Source: Candidatus Flexicrinis affinis
Lineage (GTDB): Bacteria > Chloroflexota > Anaerolineae > Aggregatilineales > Phototrophicaceae
Length of the DNA: 64,000 nucleotides
NCBI GenBank assembly: GCA_016716525.1
Contig: JADJWE010000004.1
Coordinates: 496,001 to 560,000, forward strand
Reading direction: 5' to 3'
A program made the position numbers and the translations under genes. Positions 33,280-41,978 of the stretch are shown piece after piece; the first letter of the stretch is position 1; each line of letters begins with the position of its first letter. The notes under the pieces are model-generated. The model saw nothing but the letters and a program-made list of their open reading frames with translations. It was not told where the DNA came from and did not search any database.

Positions 33280-34476
33280 ATGGAGCCTCTATCTCTCGAA
33301 GCAGTGCGCGGCTTGATGATCGCGGCACAGGGACTGGTGGATACGCCTCAGCCGCCGGCTACCAAAGATGACGTGCTGGCTGTCATCCGCCACCTGCACG
33401 CGCTGCAGATCGACAGCATCAACGTGGTCGCTCGCGCGCCGTACTTCGTGCTGTGGAGCAGGCTTGGCGCGTACGACCCCAACTGGCTCGACGAACTGCT
33501 CGAAGAAGGTGCGCTGTTCGAGTTCTGGGCGCGGGCGATGAGCTTCATCCCGATCGAGGACTACCCGCTGTACCGCGTCGGAAGCCGCTGGGTCGAGTTT
33601 CTCAGTCCCGAGGCGTGGATCAAGAAGAACCCGGAAGTCGTCGAGCGGGTCTTGAGCCGGATTCGCGAAGCCGGGACCGCGCGCTCTGCCGATTTCGAGC
33701 GCACCGACGGCGAAAAGAACGACTGGTGGAACCACAAAGACGAGAAGAAGGCGCTCGAGGCGCTGTTCAACGCCGGCGTGCTGATGGTCCGCAAGCGTGA
33801 GAAGTTCCAGCGTATCTACGGCCTGCGCGAGGATGTCTATCCGGAAGCGGACTCGCTGCCCAAGCTCACCCGCGAACAGGCCCACGATCAGCTCGCGCTG
33901 AACGCCATCGAAGCGCTTGGCGTTGCCACACTGGACTGGGTCGGCAGCTTCTACCGCTTCAAGCGCGCGGATGTGAAGGAAGCGCTCAAGCGGCTGGAGC
34001 GTGACGGCCGCGTGATTCCCGTGAAGGTCGAGGGCTGGAAAACGCCGTGCTACGTGCACCCGAACAACCTCGCGCGCACCCAAGCCGCGGCGGCGGGGGA
34101 TATCCCGCGCTCCAAGACGACACTGCTCTCGCCGTTCGATCCGGTGACGTCCGATTACGGGCGGATGCGCGACCTGTTCAACTTCGACTACGTCATCGAA
34201 TTCTATTTTCCTGCGGACAAGCGTCAGTACGGCTATTTCTCCCTGCCGATCCTCCACGATAACAGGCTGGTCGGCCGGCTTGACCCCAAGGCCCACCGCA
34301 AGGAAGGCATCTTCGAGGTCAAGTCGCTGCACCTCGAGCCTGACACGGTCGTAGATGACGTGCTGGTGGAGGCACTGCGGCAGACTCTGCGCGCCTGCGC
34401 CGCATGGCATGAGACGCCGCAGGTCGTCGTGCGCGAGGCCACCGACCCCGATCTGATCGACCTGCTCTCCGACTGA
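33280..34476 (+). CDS. YcaQ/AlkX-like DNA interstrand-crosslink glycosylase (HTH_42 family)
   Basis: A 398-residue winged-helix protein of the HTH_42 family. HLHALQIDSINVVARAPYFV contains the Q-x-D active-site motif (QID) that marks the AlkX/YcaQ branch, which unhooks interstrand crosslinks. LFEFWARAMSFIPIEDYPLY and TTLLSPFDPVTSDYGRMRDL are further family blocks. It lies between the tadA and tadB segments and has its own promoter with a LexA-type box. ATG 33280 fits that promoter; no strong ribosome site is visible (CGAAAG). Confidence 0.85.
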   Translation: MEPLSLEAVRGLMIAAQGLVDTPQPPATKDDVLAVIRHLHALQIDSINVVARAPYFVLWSRLGAYDPNWLDELLEEGALFEFWARAMSFIPIEDYPLYRVGSRWVEFLSPEAWIKKNPEVVERVLSRIREAGTARSADFERTDGEKNDWWNHKDEKKALEALFNAGVLMVRKREKFQRIYGLREDVYPEADSLPKLTREQAHDQLALNAIEALGVATLDWVGSFYRFKRADVKEALKRLERDGRVIPVKVEGWKTPCYVHPNNLARTQAAAAGDIPRSKTTLLSPFDPVTSDYGRMRDLFNFDYVIEFYFPADKRQYGYFSLPILHDNRLVGRLDPKAHRKEGIFEVKSLHLEPDTVVDDVLVEALRQTLRACAAWHETPQVVVREATDPDLIDLLSD

Positions 34477-34596
34477 CACACACACGGGCTGTCGGTCAAC
34501 GCCTGCAGCACGAGAATCATTGTCGTACGTTTATAGTCAATACGCGTGAACCGCGATACAATGCAGACAAGCAGGACGAGGTGGGAGCATTAGCGT

Positions 34597-35589
34597 ATGA
34601 GTCCAGAGATTCTGATCCTCGTCGGGTCGATTGTCGTTGCGATGTTGGTGCTGGTCGTCGGCGTCTTCGCAACCCGCCGCAGCCAAGCACTGGTCGATCA
34701 GCGCTTAGGCACGCTGGCCGCCCAGAATACCTACGAGCCGATCATCGCCACCGATGAGCTAGAAGACGATGAGGCTGGCCGGCGCGATCGACGCCAACTG
34801 ACACGCCGTCTCGATAAAAACCTCGAAGGCAGCAAGTTCGGCAAGAAGTGGCGTCTTCAACTGGCACGTGCCGACCTTCGCCTTACGATCGGCGAATTCT
34901 TCGTAGCGCAGTTTCTGTCGATGGCCGGCTTCTTTGCGGCCGCGTACTTTATCATTTTCCGGGGCGACATCATCCCGTCGATTCTCGCCGCCGGTCTCGG
35001 GTTTTTCTTCCCGCGGATCCTTGTCGGGCGGCGCATCAGCAAGCGCCTGATCACGTTCGAGAACCAGCTTGCGGATACGCTCGGCTTGTGGGTCAACGCG
35101 CTCCGTTCCGGTTACAGCGTGCCACAGGCGATGGACGCCATCGGCCGTGACTCGCCGGAGCCGACCAAGACCGAGTTCAAGCGCGTCGTGCAGGAAATGC
35201 AGCTCGGCATCCCGCTGCAGGAAGCGTTCAATCACATGCTCGAACGCGTCGAGTCGGAAGATCTCGACCTTGTGGTGACGGCCGTAAACATTCAGCGCGA
35301 AGTCGGCGGTAACCTGTCCGAAATCCTCGACGTCATTCAGAACACCGTCCGCGAGCGCATCAAGCTCAAGGGCGAAATTCGCGTTATGACGGCGCAGGGG
35401 CGCTACACCGGCTACCTGATCAGCTTCCTGCCGATCGGCCTCGGCTTCCTGCTGCGCGCCATGAACCCGGCATACATGAACCAGATGTTTGAGGACCGCG
35501 CCTGCGGGTGGCCGATGATCGGTATCGGTCTGGCGTTGATCGGTATCGGTTCGGCCGCCATCCAGAAGATCGTCGACATCGACATTTAG
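34597..35589 (+). CDS. tadB: TadB, Flp pilus inner-membrane platform protein
   Basis: A 330-residue type II secretion F-domain protein. It has an N-terminal helix, then a cytoplasmic segment (GKKWRLQLARADLRLTIGEF), paired helices near 105-150, the conserved F-domain (LADTLGLWVNALRSGYSVPQ, VQEMQLGIPLQEAFNHMLER, NIQREVGGNLSEILDVIQNT), and two C-terminal helices. It docks on TadA. TACAAT at 34557-34562 suggests a separate promoter. tadC follows 30 nt downstream. Confidence 0.93.
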   Translation: MSPEILILVGSIVVAMLVLVVGVFATRRSQALVDQRLGTLAAQNTYEPIIATDELEDDEAGRRDRRQLTRRLDKNLEGSKFGKKWRLQLARADLRLTIGEFFVAQFLSMAGFFAAAYFIIFRGDIIPSILAAGLGFFFPRILVGRRISKRLITFENQLADTLGLWVNALRSGYSVPQAMDAIGRDSPEPTKTEFKRVVQEMQLGIPLQEAFNHMLERVESEDLDLVVTAVNIQREVGGNLSEILDVIQNTVRERIKLKGEIRVMTAQGRYTGYLISFLPIGLGFLLRAMNPAYMNQMFEDRACGWPMIGIGLALIGIGSAAIQKIVDIDI

Positions 35590-35619
35590 GCCGCTCTTGT
35601 GGCATAAGGAGCAGGATTC

Positions 35620-36564
35620 ATGGAACCCAGTGTCCTCATAGGAGTCGGCTTTATCGCCTTCGCGCTGGTCGTCGCCGCGTTCGGGTATGTCGCCCTGCGC
35701 GACAGCCGCGGGCGCGACCCGCTGCAGGAGCGCCTCGCGCAGTTCGGCATCGACGACGTCCCCGACTCGCTGGAGAAGATCGAGCTTTCGCTGTCGTTCC
35801 GCGACCGCGTGATCGTGCCGGTCGTGCGCACGTTTGCGGCGATACTTACGCGGTTCACGCCGCAATCGCAACTTGACACCGCGCGCAAACTGCTCGATCA
35901 GGCCGGCATGACCACCGAACCCGCGACCTTCTTCGCGTCGCGCATTGTCTTCATGATCGCGCTGTTCGTGGCCGGCATCATCTTGTTCGTCGTGCTGCGC
36001 ATCAGCAACCCTGCGCCGCTGAACGCATTCCTGTACTCGGCTGGCCTCGGCCTGCTGGGCTACATGCTGCCGATGTCGTCGGTGAAGAGCCGCATCAAGA
36101 AGCGTCAGAACCTGATCGTACGCGCGCTGCCCGATGCGCTCGACCTGCTGGTCATCTGCGTCGAGGCGGGCCTCGGCTTCGATCAGGCGCTGGGTAAGGT
36201 GTACGAGAAGTGGGACAACGACCTGTCGCTGGCGTTTGGGCGTGTGCTGAAGGAAATCCAGCTTGGCAAGCAGCGCCGTGATGCGTTGCGCGACATGGCC
36301 GAGCGCATGGACGTCCCGGATGTGAACGCCTTCACGGCAGCGATCATTCAGGCCGACCAGCTTGGTGTGAGCATGGGCAAGATCCTGCGCGTCCAGTCCG
36401 ACCAGATGCGTGTGAAGCGCCGCCAGCGTGCGCAGGAGAAAGCGCATCAGGCGCCGATCAAGATGATGATCCCGATGGTGCTTTTGATCTTCCCGTCGAT
36501 TTGGATCGTGCTGCTCGGGCCGGCCATCATTCAGGTGAAGAACGTGTTCCTGTCGGGGTATTAG
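35620..36564 (+). CDS. tadC: TadC, Flp pilus inner-membrane platform protein
   Basis: A 314-residue F-domain protein and partner of TadB. It has an N-terminal helix, LDTARKLLDQAGMTTEPATF, two helices near 108-150, the F-domain (VRALPDALDLLVICVEAGLG, RMDVPDVNAFTAAIIQADQL) and a terminal helix. ATG 35620 has AAGGAG upstream. No Flp pilin, prepilin peptidase, TadD-G or secretin gene is in the window. A strong terminator follows. Confidence 0.93.
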   Translation: MEPSVLIGVGFIAFALVVAAFGYVALRDSRGRDPLQERLAQFGIDDVPDSLEKIELSLSFRDRVIVPVVRTFAAILTRFTPQSQLDTARKLLDQAGMTTEPATFFASRIVFMIALFVAGIILFVVLRISNPAPLNAFLYSAGLGLLGYMLPMSSVKSRIKKRQNLIVRALPDALDLLVICVEAGLGFDQALGKVYEKWDNDLSLAFGRVLKEIQLGKQRRDALRDMAERMDVPDVNAFTAAIIQADQLGVSMGKILRVQSDQMRVKRRQRAQEKAHQAPIKMMIPMVLLIFPSIWIVLLGPAIIQVKNVFLSGY

Positions 36565-36587
36565 GGAGCGTACAACGTGTAGAACTC

Positions 36588-36630
36588 CACAGGGGCGCGC
36601 GGGGACACACCGAGCGCCCCTGTGTGTTTC
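36588..36630 (+). terminator. Intrinsic terminator after tadC
   Basis: An 11-bp perfect stem (CACAGGGGCGC, 36588-36598, with 36614-36624), followed by TGTTTCTCT. Confidence 0.75.
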
Positions 36631-36632
36631 TC

Positions 36633-36655
36633 TGACGACAGGTGGGCTGTCGTCA
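36633..36655 (+). other. Perfect 9-bp hairpin in the hpf leader
   Basis: TGACGACAG (36633-36641), loop GTGGG, CTGTCGTCA (36647-36655). It lies right after the tadC terminator and 31 nt before the hpf ATG, without a T run. It may be an operator or a leader structure. Confidence 0.45.
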
Positions 36656-36686
36656 GCGGGTGATCAAAAATAGAAGGAGTTACGTC

Positions 36687-37283
36687 ATGAAGCTCTCGGT
36701 TCGCGGCCAGAATTTCCGACTGCAATCAGATACGGAAGAATTCGCCACACGCAAACTGGAGGGGCTCAAGAAGTACCTGCCGAACATCCGCGAGATTCGG
36801 CTGGAACTCACTAGACAGGAGAATAAACGTGGCGAGGATGAGGTGATCGCGCAGGTCACGCTGACGCATGAGCGCGGCGCGATCCTGCGCACCGAAGAAC
36901 GTGCCCGCGGCTTCAATCACGACGGCATCGAAGCGTCGATTACCGAAGCGCTCGACAAGATGTACACCCGCATCGCGCGCTTCAAGGGCAAGCGCGAGGC
37001 GATGCGCACCCGCAGCGAACGCTTCAGCATGACGCTGGCCGAACTTGAGACCGCCGAGATGCTGCCCGTGACCGACGAACCCGCCGCCGAATTCGAGCCG
37101 ATCGAGGTCGTCAAACGCAAGCAAGTCCCGGTCGTTACGATGGACGAACATGAAGCGATCGACCAGATGGAACTGCTCGGCCACACGTTCTTCCTCTATC
37201 GCGACGTGGGGAGTGGGCAGGTCAATGTCGTGTACAAGCGGCGCGACGGCGCGTACGGCGTGCTGTCACCGACCGAAGGATAG
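36687..37283 (+). CDS. hpf: Long-form ribosome hibernation promoting factor
   Basis: A 198-residue protein. Residues 1-105 are the S30AE domain (MKLSVRGQNFRLQSDTEEFA, REIRLELTRQENKRGEDEVI, ASITEALDKMYTRIARFKGK). After a linker, residues 140-198 are the C-terminal dimerisation domain (KRKQVPVVTMDEHEAIDQME, LLGHTFFLYRDVGSGQVNVV). Long HPF blocks the decoding site and joins ribosomes into 100S dimers in starved cells. ATG 36687 has AGAAGGAGT upstream. Confidence 0.95.
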   Translation: MKLSVRGQNFRLQSDTEEFATRKLEGLKKYLPNIREIRLELTRQENKRGEDEVIAQVTLTHERGAILRTEERARGFNHDGIEASITEALDKMYTRIARFKGKREAMRTRSERFSMTLAELETAEMLPVTDEPAAEFEPIEVVKRKQVPVVTMDEHEAIDQMELLGHTFFLYRDVGSGQVNVVYKRRDGAYGVLSPTEG

Positions 37284-37315
37284 CCCACCCGCGCGACATA
37301 GATGACAAACTAACG

Positions 37316-37349
37316 CGGGGCCGCCCAACTGGGCGGCCCCGTTTCTGTT
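37316..37349 (+). terminator. Intrinsic terminator after hpf
   Basis: CGGGGCCGCCC (37316-37326), loop AACT, GGGCGGCCCCG (37331-37341), then TTTCTGTT. It abuts the stop of the convergent epimerase gene. Confidence 0.85.
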
Positions 37350-38193
37350 AGGACTGTCGCGGCGAGAACCCGATTGGCACGTCGTCCAGCGCGTCGATGG
37401 GCGGCGGGACGTTCTCGACCGAAATCCCCGGGCCGCGCCCCCGCCGTTCGTCGCGCGTGTTCATCCGGCGCAGGTCGGGCGCGTACAGGATCGACTTGGT
37501 GACCTGACGCGGGTTGAGCGCGGCGCGGGCGACGGCGCGTGCTAACACGTCAACCGGCATCGGTGCGACACGGTTCAGCCCGAGCAGCCAACCCAGAATC
37601 GGAACGTGCCGCAGCCCGCTCACCAGCCGCCAGAACAGCGATCGCGGTGCGCCCCGACGGTAGATCAACGGCGCGCGGACGATCAGCGCGCTGACGCCCA
37701 CCCGCCCGACATACTCCTCCGCTTCGCGCTTGGCCTGCACGTAGCCGCGGTTGAGCCACGGTGCGCGCGTGGTGCTCAACAGAATACAGGTTGGCACCCC
37801 GTCGCTGCTGCACATATTGATGACGTTGCGCGCCGAAAGAAAGTTCAGCCGCTGATGAGTCAACCCCTGCGCCGGATCGGCCGTCAAGCTGCCGACCGTG
37901 TGCACGACGCACTGGTGCGAACGCGCTCGTCCGCGCAAGCTGGCGGGGTCCCACACGTCCGCCGTCGACCAGCGCACGCGCTCCGCCAAGCCGCCGAGAT
38001 GGTCCTCGGCGCCGGGGCGTACGAGCAGCGTCACGTCGGCGCCTTCGGCCACCAGCGCCGCCGCGATGTAATCTCCAAGAAAGCTGCCGCCCCCGGTCAC
38101 CAAGACCCGGCGGCGTGGTTGTGTCGTCGTCACGATACGTAGAAGTTCGCCAGCCGACAGTAAGCTCGTCATTGTAACAACGGGTACCCGCAT
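37348..38193 (-). CDS. NAD(P)-dependent epimerase/dehydratase (extended/atypical SDR)
   Basis: A 281-residue Rossmann protein. VLVTGGGSFLGDYIAAALVA is the nucleotide-binding loop, VHTVGSLTADPAQG the usual fourth strand, and RGYVQAKREAEEY the YxxxK catalytic pair. It resembles NDUFA9-like or UDP-sugar-type SDRs; the substrate is unknown. The start is uncertain (38193 or 38172), and neither has a clear ribosome site. Confidence 0.8.
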   Translation of the reverse strand: MRVPVVTMTSLLSAGELLRIVTTTQPRRRVLVTGGGSFLGDYIAAALVAEGADVTLLVRPGAEDHLGGLAERVRWSTADVWDPASLRGRARSHQCVVHTVGSLTADPAQGLTHQRLNFLSARNVINMCSSDGVPTCILLSTTRAPWLNRGYVQAKREAEEYVGRVGVSALIVRAPLIYRRGAPRSLFWRLVSGLRHVPILGWLLGLNRVAPMPVDVLARAVARAALNPRQVTKSILYAPDLRRMNTRDERRGRGPGISVENVPPPIDALDDVPIGFSPRQS

Positions 38194-38235
38194 GCGCCTA
38201 TGGGCGGCGTGCGGAAAGCGGAGCCTCAGCGTTCG

Positions 38236-38264
38236 TTCACGGGGCTGCGATAATGGCGTACACT
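38236..38264 (+). promoter_or_regulatory. Promoter of the subtilase gene
   Basis: TTCACG (38236-38241), a 17-bp spacer and TACACT (38259-38264), about 40 nt ahead of ATG 38308. Confidence 0.5.
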
Positions 38265-38307
38265 TAGAGTCCCGCGATATGTCATGCTTTCCGGAGTCTA
38301 TCCCGCG

Positions 38308-40245
38308 ATGAAACGTCTGCTCGCCTTCCTTCTCGTGACCGTCATTTTGAGCGCAGCCTCGGCACAGCCACTGCCGCCGCCGATCGGCCCGCTCGACCCG
38401 GCCGTGCTCGCCGCCGCGAGCGAACCGGGCGGCGCACGCGTGATCGTGCGCTTCGCCGTGCCGAACGAAGGCCGCAGCGACACGCCCAGCGCCGATCAGG
38501 TCAAGCTAACGCGGCTCGCGCTGCTTGCGAACACGCGCGGCGTGGCGCATCTGCTGGCAAACTCCGCCGAGTGGACGATCCCATACATGGCCCTGCGCGC
38601 TGATCGCGCCGCCCTCGAAGGCTTGGCGGCGACCCCGGGCGTGTTGGGAATCAGCCTTGACGCACGCGAATACCGTCACCTCGACAGCAGCTTGCCGCGC
38701 ATCGAGATCGACGGTGCGCATGCGCGTGGCACCGGCAGCGGCTATGCCGGCTTGACCGGCAAGGGCTGGGCAGTCGTGATCCTCGACGACGGTATCGACG
38801 CCGACCACCCGTTCTTCAGCGACGGCATGGGCGGGTCGCGCGTGGTGGACGAGGCGTGCTATTCCAGCGATGAGCCGGCTATCCCACCGAATATTCCGGC
38901 GTCGCGCTCGATCTGCCCCAATACGCAGGAGACGCAGTTCGGCCCCGGCGCGGCGGACTACTCGCGCTGCGGCAGCGACTGCTTCCACGGCACGCACGTC
39001 GCCGGCATCGCCGCCAGCAGCGACGCGACCTATACCGGCGCTGCTCCGGGCGCGGATATCATCGCCATTCAAGTGTTCTCGCAGGGTGTCGACGGCCTCG
39101 GCAACCCGATCCCGCTTGACGTCTTCACGTACGTGTCCGATCAGGTCGGCGCATTGCAGCACGTCGCGGGTACGCTTTCGCTGGCGCACAAGATAGCGGC
39201 GGTCAACATGAGCCTCGGCGCCGGCAAGTTTACGGCTGCATGCGACGTGGGTGCGGATCAGACGCAGCAGGCCCGCGTCGACGCCATTCAGGCGCTTGTG
39301 AACATGAACATCCCAGTCGTGATCTCGTCTGGCAACGACGGCTATGTCGACGGCGTGTCGCGTCCCGGATGCATCAGCGCGGCCATCACCGTCGGCGCGA
39401 CCACCGACGCGGACTTGATCGCGAGCTTCTCGAACATGGGCCCACAGGTCGATTTGATGGCGCCGGGTTTCAGTGTGACGTCGGCTGGCCTCGGCGGCGG
39501 GACACGTATCGAAAGCGGCACGTCGATGGCGGCACCGCACGTCACCGGCGCGCTGGCCGTCATGCGCGATGCGCTGCCCACCGCCACGATCCCCGAATTG
39601 GTCGCGGCGCTGCAAGCCGAGGGTCTGAACGTGGTCGACACCCGGCCCAGCGGCACGTTGACCCGCAAACTAATCAAGGTCGACCCGGCACTTGACCTGC
39701 TGCGTCCACCCGGCCTATTGACGGTCAATCAGGATTTCGAATCGCACACGGTCGACCCGAAGCTGCCCGACGATTGGACGGTCGAAGGCAAGGCCAAACT
39801 CAAGTGCAACACCTTCGACAAAACCTTCACGCCCTATGACGAATGCACGGTCATGCTCAAGTACGACGGGGTAACGGTGACGAAGGTCAAGCAGACCGTC
39901 GATGATCCGTACTTCATCTACGACGACGAGATCTTCTTCTCGATCAACCTCAAGGGCAAGAACGTCGTCGACGCGAAGGTGATCGCCAAACTGAAGCTCG
40001 ACGGCGGCGCGGCCGTCAAGATCACGCCGAGCACGACGCTAACGGGCACTTTCGACTGGACGAACGTGCAGAGCGCCACTGTGCTGCTCAACGAGAGCGT
40101 CGTCAAGCTCAAGCTGCAGCTTGTCAATAAGACGGGCGGCAAATTCTTCGCCGACAACTGGGATGTCGTGCGGTTTACCGATGCGCTGTCGCCGCGCTAT
40201 CGGGCGCTATTCGCCTCGGAAGATGGTTTCCGCGGCCTTCAGTAG
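38308..40245 (+). CDS. Secreted subtilisin-like serine protease with C-terminal jelly-roll-like module
   Basis: A 645-residue S8 peptidase. It has a signal peptide (MKRLLAFLLVTVILSAASA), an inhibitor-like propeptide (VIVRFAVPNEGRSD ... LRADRAALEGLAATPGV), and catalytic Asp about 160 (VVILDDGID), His 227 (CFHGTHVAGIA), oxyanion Asn 343 (SSGNDGY) and Ser 406 (SGTSMAAPHVTG). Residues from about 470 form the module also seen at 557-2198 and 22343-23272 (VNQDFESHTVDPKLPDDW ... FFADNWDVVRF). The extracellular target is unknown. ATG 38308 is chosen for the signal peptide. The 3' end overlaps the convergent nuclease gene by 39 nt. Confidence 0.93.
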   Translation: MKRLLAFLLVTVILSAASAQPLPPPIGPLDPAVLAAASEPGGARVIVRFAVPNEGRSDTPSADQVKLTRLALLANTRGVAHLLANSAEWTIPYMALRADRAALEGLAATPGVLGISLDAREYRHLDSSLPRIEIDGAHARGTGSGYAGLTGKGWAVVILDDGIDADHPFFSDGMGGSRVVDEACYSSDEPAIPPNIPASRSICPNTQETQFGPGAADYSRCGSDCFHGTHVAGIAASSDATYTGAAPGADIIAIQVFSQGVDGLGNPIPLDVFTYVSDQVGALQHVAGTLSLAHKIAAVNMSLGAGKFTAACDVGADQTQQARVDAIQALVNMNIPVVISSGNDGYVDGVSRPGCISAAITVGATTDADLIASFSNMGPQVDLMAPGFSVTSAGLGGGTRIESGTSMAAPHVTGALAVMRDALPTATIPELVAALQAEGLNVVDTRPSGTLTRKLIKVDPALDLLRPPGLLTVNQDFESHTVDPKLPDDWTVEGKAKLKCNTFDKTFTPYDECTVMLKYDGVTVTKVKQTVDDPYFIYDDEIFFSINLKGKNVVDAKVIAKLKLDGGAAVKITPSTTLTGTFDWTNVQSATVLLNESVVKLKLQLVNKTGGKFFADNWDVVRFTDALSPRYRALFASEDGFRGLQ

Positions 40246-41436
40246 GTCTTCGCGCCGCTCGGCCTCGACATCCCGGCTGATCAGGTAGCGGTCGAGCAGT
40301 TCCGCGGGCGATAAGCCTTCGGGACTGCCGCCCAAGCGCGCACGCTCCGGGCTTTCGACCTCTTTGCGGATCGCCTGATAGAACGCGCCGGCCCGCCGCA
40401 GCGAGTCGCGCACGAGCGGTTCGTTGAACGACGCCTGCGTCTCTGGCGTGAGCTGCACGATCATGCGCACCACGGCATCGCGGACGGTGGCCGCCTCGAC
40501 CAGCGCGATGGCGTCCTGTGTGGGCTGTTCGCTGCGGCGCAGGTCGGCGGCAAGCGTGACGAAGCGCCGCGCGGCCACCGGCACAAACTCCCACACGGTC
40601 TTCCCGCGTGAGATCTCCGCCCAGCAGTAGCCTTTGACGTCGCGTTCCTCGCCAAAGTCGATACGTTCGAGGCTGCCGGCGTAGACCACCGGCGGCACGT
40701 CGGCGCGGTCGCGCGTCATGTTCTGGTGCCGGTGGATGTGTCCCAGCGCGACGTAGTCCCAGCGGTCGTCGGCGATGTCGGCGATCTGCACGGCGATGTC
40801 ACGCCCGAGCATGATGTTCTGCTCGCTGCCCAGCGCGGCGCCGCTGACCGTGAAATGGCCGGTCAGAATGCGCGGGCCGGGATGGGCGTCGGCCTGCTCG
40901 GCGAGGTCGTCCAGTACACGCGCCAGCGTGAGCTGAAGCTGCTCGTCCACCTCGCGAATCGTCTTGCCCTGCGTGCGCTCGTCTTCCATCAAGCGGGCGC
41001 GGATAGGGTAGGGTGCGGCGGCCACGAAGACCGGCCCGCGCTTGGTCTCTACGATGCGGCTGTCGTAGTCGCCGGCGACCCACACGTTCGGCACGTTCAG
41101 GGTGTCGTAGATCTCGATGCTCGATGCCTTCATCACGGCGGGCGGCAAATCGTGATTGCCGACCAGCAGCACAACCGGCGCGATCGCGCTCAGATCAAGG
41201 ATGCGATGGGCGAACTCGCGCTGATAGGTCGGGTTGGGCGTGCGCGTCTGGAAGGCATCGCCGGCGAAGATGATCAGGTCGGCGTCACGCTGGCGGGCCG
41301 CTTCGGCCACCTCGTCAAGCCGGCGCAGAAAGTCGATGACGCGCGTCGACAGGCCGGTATCCGGGTCGGTGCGGCCGTATGATTCGACGCCGATGTGCAA
41401 GTCGGCAAAGTGTAAAACGCGAATAGGATCAGGCAT
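40207..41436 (-). CDS. Mre11/SbcD-like DNA repair exonuclease
   Basis: A 409-residue calcineurin-type nuclease. LHFADLHIGVESYG gives D-x-H, LIIFAGDAFQTRTP gives GD, VVLLVGNHDLPP gives GNHD, ILTGHFTVSG gives GHF, and YVALGHIHRHQ gives GHIH. This is the full set of metal ligands. SbcD works with the SbcC ATPase to cut hairpin and blocked DNA ends; no sbcC is adjacent. ATG 41436 is chosen because the fold starts there; GTG 41457 is an alternative. Hairpin-cleaving ability is notable given the many palindromes in this genome. Confidence 0.9.
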   Translation of the reverse strand: MPDPIRVLHFADLHIGVESYGRTDPDTGLSTRVIDFLRRLDEVAEAARQRDADLIIFAGDAFQTRTPNPTYQREFAHRILDLSAIAPVVLLVGNHDLPPAVMKASSIEIYDTLNVPNVWVAGDYDSRIVETKRGPVFVAAAPYPIRARLMEDERTQGKTIREVDEQLQLTLARVLDDLAEQADAHPGPRILTGHFTVSGAALGSEQNIMLGRDIAVQIADIADDRWDYVALGHIHRHQNMTRDRADVPPVVYAGSLERIDFGEERDVKGYCWAEISRGKTVWEFVPVAARRFVTLAADLRRSEQPTQDAIALVEAATVRDAVVRMIVQLTPETQASFNEPLVRDSLRRAGAFYQAIRKEVESPERARLGGSPEGLSPAELLDRYLISRDVEAERREDLLKAAETIFRGE

Positions 41437-41515
41437 TAGGAACACACCTGTCGGCACACGGCCGCCGGAAGCGCAATCGTCATCGAGATTCTCCCCGGAC
41501 AGAATATCAAATCAG

Positions 41516-41839
41516 CTAGGTCTTGTTTTCCGGCGTCGGCTCGACAATAACCTCGACCAGCTCGTAGTCGGCGGTCATCTTGCCGCTCTTGTGCTCGTTT
41601 TCGGCCAGCTTCTCGACCAAGGTCACGCGCGTGCCAAGACCTTTCAGGTCGAAGCGCGTCACCCAGCGGCCAACCGTCTGCACGTTGCGGTAGAAGGCGA
41701 GGCGACTCTGCGGATCCATCCGGCGCAGCTTGCCCTTGGCCGGGCGAAACCCGATGTCTTTCAGCTCTTCGGCGAGTTTCTGCCGTTCGTTCTTGTCCAA
41801 GAAGGCCATGTGCATCTCGCTTAATGTAATCCAAACCAT
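41516..41839 (-). CDS. Small hypothetical protein
   Basis: A protein of 98-107 residues, with starts at ATG 41839, 41815 or 41809. FLDKNERQKLAEELKDIGFR, MDPQSRLAFYRNVQTVGRWV and RVTLVEKLAENEHKSGKMTA suggest a mixed helical and beta domain. It has no membrane segment and I know no family. It lies between the nuclease and ftsW, divergent from ftsW. Confidence 0.7.
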   Translation of the reverse strand: MVWITLSEMHMAFLDKNERQKLAEELKDIGFRPAKGKLRRMDPQSRLAFYRNVQTVGRWVTRFDLKGLGTRVTLVEKLAENEHKSGKMTADYELVEVIVEPTPENKT

Positions 41840-41904
41840 CGGTGATTCTAGCCCGCCGCGGCCGATGTCTCAATAGCGGCTCACCGGGTTTACAGGTTTG
41901 TTCA

Positions 41905-41933
41905 CTGACCGCACCCGCATAATCCGGTATAAT
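41905..41933 (+). promoter_or_regulatory. Promoter of the ftsW-murG-murC cluster
   Basis: CTGACC (41905-41910), a 17-bp spacer and a perfect TATAAT (41928-41933). It makes ATG 41979 the likely ftsW start rather than an upstream in-frame codon. Confidence 0.7.
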
Positions 41934-41978
41934 CCCACAGAGAGGGCGCGTCCGCGCCGGTCGGGATCACACGCGCAC

